Source: an uncultured cyanobacterium (GTDB lineage: Bacteria > Cyanobacteriota > Cyanobacteriia > Cyanobacteriales > FACHB-T130). From it: 64,000 bases of DNA. The stretch's first letter is position 1. Every line of letters begins with the position of its first letter. A program made the position numbers and the translations under genes. Location of the stretch: the NCBI GenBank assembly GCA_936920195.1, contig CAKZHE010000265.1, positions 1 to 64,000 on the forward strand, read 5' to 3'. Below the pieces are notes generated by a model. It was not told the origin of the DNA. It worked only from the letters and a program-made list of their open reading frames with translations, and searched no databases. This document shows positions 61,225 through 64,000 of the stretch, piece after piece.

Positions 61225-63225
61225 CTAATTATCCCAAAAATAGCCTTTTTCCACCGTTGTATAGCGATCGCCTGGATGATATTTTAGCAGATAGGAACGG
61301 GCGATCGCCTCCAATTCTCCTAATCGCTCAAATTCCATTTGCCCAATTTCTGTATCTGTAGAGAGTAAAATCACTTGATGACTAGCATAGGGAAAATAGC
61401 GCTCGACTAAATTTTGGCGATGGGAAGAATCTAACCTCCCCAAAGGGGTATCAATTACCACAGGTAATTTTCGCCCTGAAACTCGCGCCAAACCCCATAA
61501 AAAAGCAATAGCTAATAATTGCTTTTCCCCCGCTGATAGTCGATGTTTAGGTAAAATTTTCCCATCCGGATCGTATAGAGAAATCCTAAAAGTTTCGGTA
61601 TCAATTGCCAGACGATGAACTAAATCCGACTTGTGCAACAAATAGCGAAAACATTCTGTCACCTCCAACTCTAATTTATTCAACTTCTTCAAAGTCAACT
61701 TTTCTCGAAATAACTTTAAAGTGACTTGCACCTTGGCAATGGAAGTAATAATATGCTGATTGCTTTTCAATTTTAAGTTTTCTGCGGCATACTCTGCCAA
61801 ATCCTTTTTAGTTTTTGCGATCGCTTTTTGCAATTCATCGCAGCGGCGTTGGGCAATTTCACAGTCAGCTTTAGTTTTAAAAAACTCTTTTTGGGCAACT
61901 TTAACCAAATTTTCTAATTCTTGATAATCTTCCGGTGCGGCTGCCGTGGCGATTTGCCGTTCTAGCGCATCAATATCAACTTCTAACTTTTCCAGTTCCG
62001 CTAACTTTCCCGTTGCCTTGGTGACATCTCCAGGAATAACTAACTTCAACAACTCGTCTAATTGAGTTAATTGTTCTGCTTCTGCCAATAACCAAGAACT
62101 TTCATTAGTCGCAATTTCCTTTTCTAAGTCTTGGTTTTCAGCTTGCAAAAAACCTTGGATTTTGGCAACTTTCTCAACCGAAAATGCTTGTTCAGTAATA
62201 TAATTAATTAAACGGCGATCGCGCTCTTGCAAAACCCGCCAAGCTGCCTTAGCTTCCTGATGTCTCTGCTCCTTAATTCCTTGTCCTTGCGCTTGTACCA
62301 GTAATGGGGAAATTAACGCCAAGGGTAAACTTTCCGCTGCCAACTCCTTCAGATCTTTTTGGACAATTTCGGCTCGTTCCTGCAACTCCCGTTGTTGAGT
62401 TTCTAAAAGAGTGCGATCGCGAGCAACTTTCCCCCCTTCGGCTACAAATTGATTTAAAGCCTGTTGATACTTTGCTTCTGCCAAAATTACCTGTTCATTC
62501 AAACCTGTCAATTCGTCATTTGCCGCTACCAAATCAGCTTCTTGCTGGTTCAACTTTTGTTCGATTTCTGCCAAAGTCAGCAACTCTTTAGCACTAGCTG
62601 TTTCCTTCCGTTTCCGATTTGCCAAAATTTCTAAATCCTGCCCCAGACGTTCTGATAATTCCAACCCTAATAGGGATTGAATAGCTTGGACAACCACCGG
62701 AGGAGGAACTTCTTGTTCTGCCAATTCTTTAACCTGTTCCCCATCAAACAGAAACAAATTAGAAATGCCTATCGGCAGCAAGTTTTCAATATATTGATCC
62801 CACGTATTTGTCAATGCTTCATCCTTCCATCCATCAGCATCGCCATATTCTAATATTCCCAAAGTATCCTTGCCCTCTTTAGGATTAGCTTCCCAATATC
62901 TGACAATTTTGAACTTTTTTAAATCCCCATCTTCAATAATCTCAAAACTTAATTCAATCCGAGTTTGTGCCACGGGAGAAGCACTACGATTAACTGACTG
63001 AGCCAGAAAATCACTATAGCTCAAATTGCCCCGCGTAGAACACTGAGCGCGAGCGCCGTACAAAGCCAGCCGAATCGCATCAATTAAAGTAGTTTTTCCA
63101 CCGCCATTCATCCCCCCAAAAAGGATAATTGGGCAGATATTACCATCAATTTCAGGATCGAGATTAATTACTTGCCGACCGACATAGGGACCAAAGTTTT
63201 CAATAATGAGTTCGCGGAAAATCAT
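61225..63225 (-). CDS. dndD: DndD-like SMC-type ATPase (DNA phosphorothioation family)
   Basis: 666 residues. N-terminal MIFRELIIENFGPYVGRQVI and GGMNGGGKTTLIDAIRLALY (Walker A at 37-46), followed by IGISNLFLFDGEQVKELA, as in DndD. A long coiled coil spans about 215-520. The C-terminal half of the ATPase has HRLSAGEKQLLAIAFLWGLA, then LPVVIDTPLGRLDSSHRQNL (Walker B and D-loop). In DND systems DndD acts with DndA-C-E in sulfur modification of DNA backbones. No dndB, dndC or dndE gene is adjacent, so this may be an orphan, a paralogue with other work, or part of a scattered system. Confidence 0.85.
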   Translation of the reverse strand: MIFRELIIENFGPYVGRQVINLDPEIDGNICPIILFGGMNGGGKTTLIDAIRLALYGARAQCSTRGNLSYSDFLAQSVNRSASPVAQTRIELSFEIIEDGDLKKFKIVRYWEANPKEGKDTLGILEYGDADGWKDEALTNTWDQYIENLLPIGISNLFLFDGEQVKELAEQEVPPPVVVQAIQSLLGLELSERLGQDLEILANRKRKETASAKELLTLAEIEQKLNQQEADLVAANDELTGLNEQVILAEAKYQQALNQFVAEGGKVARDRTLLETQQRELQERAEIVQKDLKELAAESLPLALISPLLVQAQGQGIKEQRHQEAKAAWRVLQERDRRLINYITEQAFSVEKVAKIQGFLQAENQDLEKEIATNESSWLLAEAEQLTQLDELLKLVIPGDVTKATGKLAELEKLEVDIDALERQIATAAAPEDYQELENLVKVAQKEFFKTKADCEIAQRRCDELQKAIAKTKKDLAEYAAENLKLKSNQHIITSIAKVQVTLKLFREKLTLKKLNKLELEVTECFRYLLHKSDLVHRLAIDTETFRISLYDPDGKILPKHRLSAGEKQLLAIAFLWGLARVSGRKLPVVIDTPLGRLDSSHRQNLVERYFPYASHQVILLSTDTEIGQMEFERLGELEAIARSYLLKYHPGDRYTTVEKGYFWDN

Positions 63226-63301
63226 GCGGGTAACGTATGGTTTTATGATGGGATTGAGTGGGTTTCATTTAAAAATAGTTGAACATTGAGTTTATTCCTA
63301 C

Positions 63302-63390
63302 AGGACTTACGCAGACCATCTACATATAGTGTTTTGTAGGGGCAATCCCCCCGTGGTTGCCCCTATTCCTAGGATAGTTGCGTAAGTCCT
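63302..63390. mobile_element. MITE-like element, copy 2 (related to the one at 3.3 kb)
   Basis: 89-bp element with perfect 12-bp terminal inverted repeats AGGACTTACGCA (63302-63313) and TGCGTAAGTCCT (63379-63390), and an inner inverted pair GGGGCAA/TTGCCCC. It matches the element at 3311-3421 in opposite orientation but lacks that copy's middle insert. It lies between dndD and argG and has no coding potential. Confidence 0.75.
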
Positions 63391-63419
63391 ATTCTAGATG
63401 GGGAAACTACGAAGGAGAA

Positions 63420-63469
63420 TAAAAAAGGCGATCGCTCTCTACTTTAATCTTAAAATCAAGAGCGATCGC
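63420..63469 (-). terminator. argG: Rho-independent-type terminator of argG, built from HIP1 sites
   Basis: On the minus strand, 18 bp after the argG stop: an 11-bp stem GCGATCGCTCT (63428-63438) with AGAGCGATCGC (63459-63469), a 20-nt loop, then a T-run (CCTTTTTTATTC in the transcript direction). Stem plus T-run in the right place make this the best terminator in the window. Confidence 0.75.
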
Positions 63470-63487
63470 TTCTTGCCTACCTAATTA

Positions 63488-64000
63488 TCAACGATTTTTG
63501 TCTGACCACAGACGAGTAGGCAAACCCCAAACATAGATAAAGCCTTCAGCAGCTTTGTGATCGAAAGTGTCTTCGGCTCCATAGGTAGCCAAATCGTGAC
63601 TGTAGATGGAATTTTCTGATTTCCGTCCGACAATATTGGCATTACCTTTAAACAATTTCAGCCGTACCGTTCCCGATACCTGCTTTTGGGTTTCCTGAAT
63701 AAAGCCATCTAAAGCAGCTTTCAAAGGACTGTACCACAAACCGTTATAAATTAACTGGCTGTAGGTTTCTTCCAAACCCCGTTTGTATTGGGTAACATCT
63801 CTTGTCAGCGTTAAACTTTCCAAATCCCGGTGAGCGTGAATTAAAACTAACAAAGCTGGGGTTTCGTAGATTTCCCGTGACTTAATGCCCACCAAGCGAT
63901 TTTCAATCATATCAATCCGTCCGATGCCGTGTCTGCCGACAATTTGATTTAGTTGTAAAATCAACTGCACCGGATCGATAGCATTGCCATTCAAGGCTAC
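63488..64000 (-). CDS. argG: Argininosuccinate synthase, C-terminal part (cut by window edge)
   Basis: About 170 residues visible; the frame runs out of the right edge, so the start is outside and the first Met in view is internal. Family segments: [21 protein letters not shown] in parts, [41 protein letters not shown] and [14 protein letters not shown] at the end. The enzyme joins citrulline and aspartate with ATP in arginine synthesis. The final stop at 63488 is followed by a terminator. Confidence 0.93.
   Translation of the reverse strand, partial: VALNGNAIDPVQLILQLNQIVGRHGIGRIDMIENRLVGIKSREIYETPALLVLIHAHRDLESLTLTRDVTQYKRGLEETYSQLIYNGLWYSPLKAALDGFIQETQKQVSGTVRLKLFKGNANIVGRKSENSIYSHDLATYGAEDTFDHKAAEGFIYVWGLPTRLWSDKNR

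Noticed and set aside
61225-63225. A complete DND defence island
   Set aside because: Only the DndD-like ATPase is visible; neighbours are hisD and argG, and no dndA, B, C or E motif was found.

Overview
The window looks like chromosomal DNA of a cyanobacterium, probably filamentous. The HIP1 octamer GCGATCGC recurs throughout. Recognisable genes include a heme oxygenase of the phycobilin pathway, a NatD-like amino-acid permease, a COP23-domain protein, a CHAT-TPR protein and small families typical of cyanobacteria (TIGR04376, DUF29, Uma2). Species cannot be told from sequence alone. No rRNA or tRNA gene and no CRISPR array was recognised by eye.

Layout. (1) 1-11.9 kb: housekeeping and accessory genes. 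They are a repeat-rich lipoprotein, heme oxygenase, a multi-pass membrane protein, NatD, an Rpn/DUF2887 nuclease-like protein, a DUF6765-like protein, a HAD phosphatase, a UvrD-like helicase and a Uma2 nuclease-like protein. (2) 12-50.2 kb: one very large extracellular-polysaccharide locus. Its left end holds a Wzc-type tyrosine autokinase, a Wza-type exporter, a GT4 glycosyltransferase and two secreted or outer-membrane proteins. Its core (19.9-44.6 kb) holds Wzm/Wzt ABC export genes, APS kinase plus a sulfotransferase, at least ten glycosyltransferase-type genes, five FkbM methyltransferases, other methyltransferases (one interrupted by a stop codon), an acyltransferase, a NodU-type carbamoyltransferase and a Wzy/WaaL-like polymerase. 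Its right end holds two ABC-2 permeases around a small ABM protein, then a second Wza and a second Wzc. (3) 50.2-53 kb: a COP23 protein followed by two exported trypsin-like proteases. (4) 53.4-56.3 kb: a tandem array of inverted GGGGCGGGTTTA palindromes next to a REP-associated tyrosine transposase, then a double CAP-domain protein and a coiled-coil protein that share a repeated leader. (5) 56.3-64 kb, minus strand: CHAT-TPR protein, DUF29, HisD, a DndD-like ATPase without visible dnd partners, and the C-terminal part of ArgG.

How the genes fit together. The polysaccharide locus appears to encode a sulfated, methylated and possibly carbamoylated or acylated surface or released polymer. CysC would make PAPS for the sulfotransferase, the GT2/GT4 enzymes would build the repeat unit, and export could go by a Wzy/Wzc/Wza route, a Wzm/Wzt route, or both. 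The AT-rich core has long stretches without HIP1 octamers, as expected for a variable, horizontally exchanged region between conserved export modules. The most unusual structures are the RAYT gene beside its probable BIME substrate array, two related MITE-like elements at opposite ends of the window, the duplicated leader around the CAP gene, and the isolated dndD.
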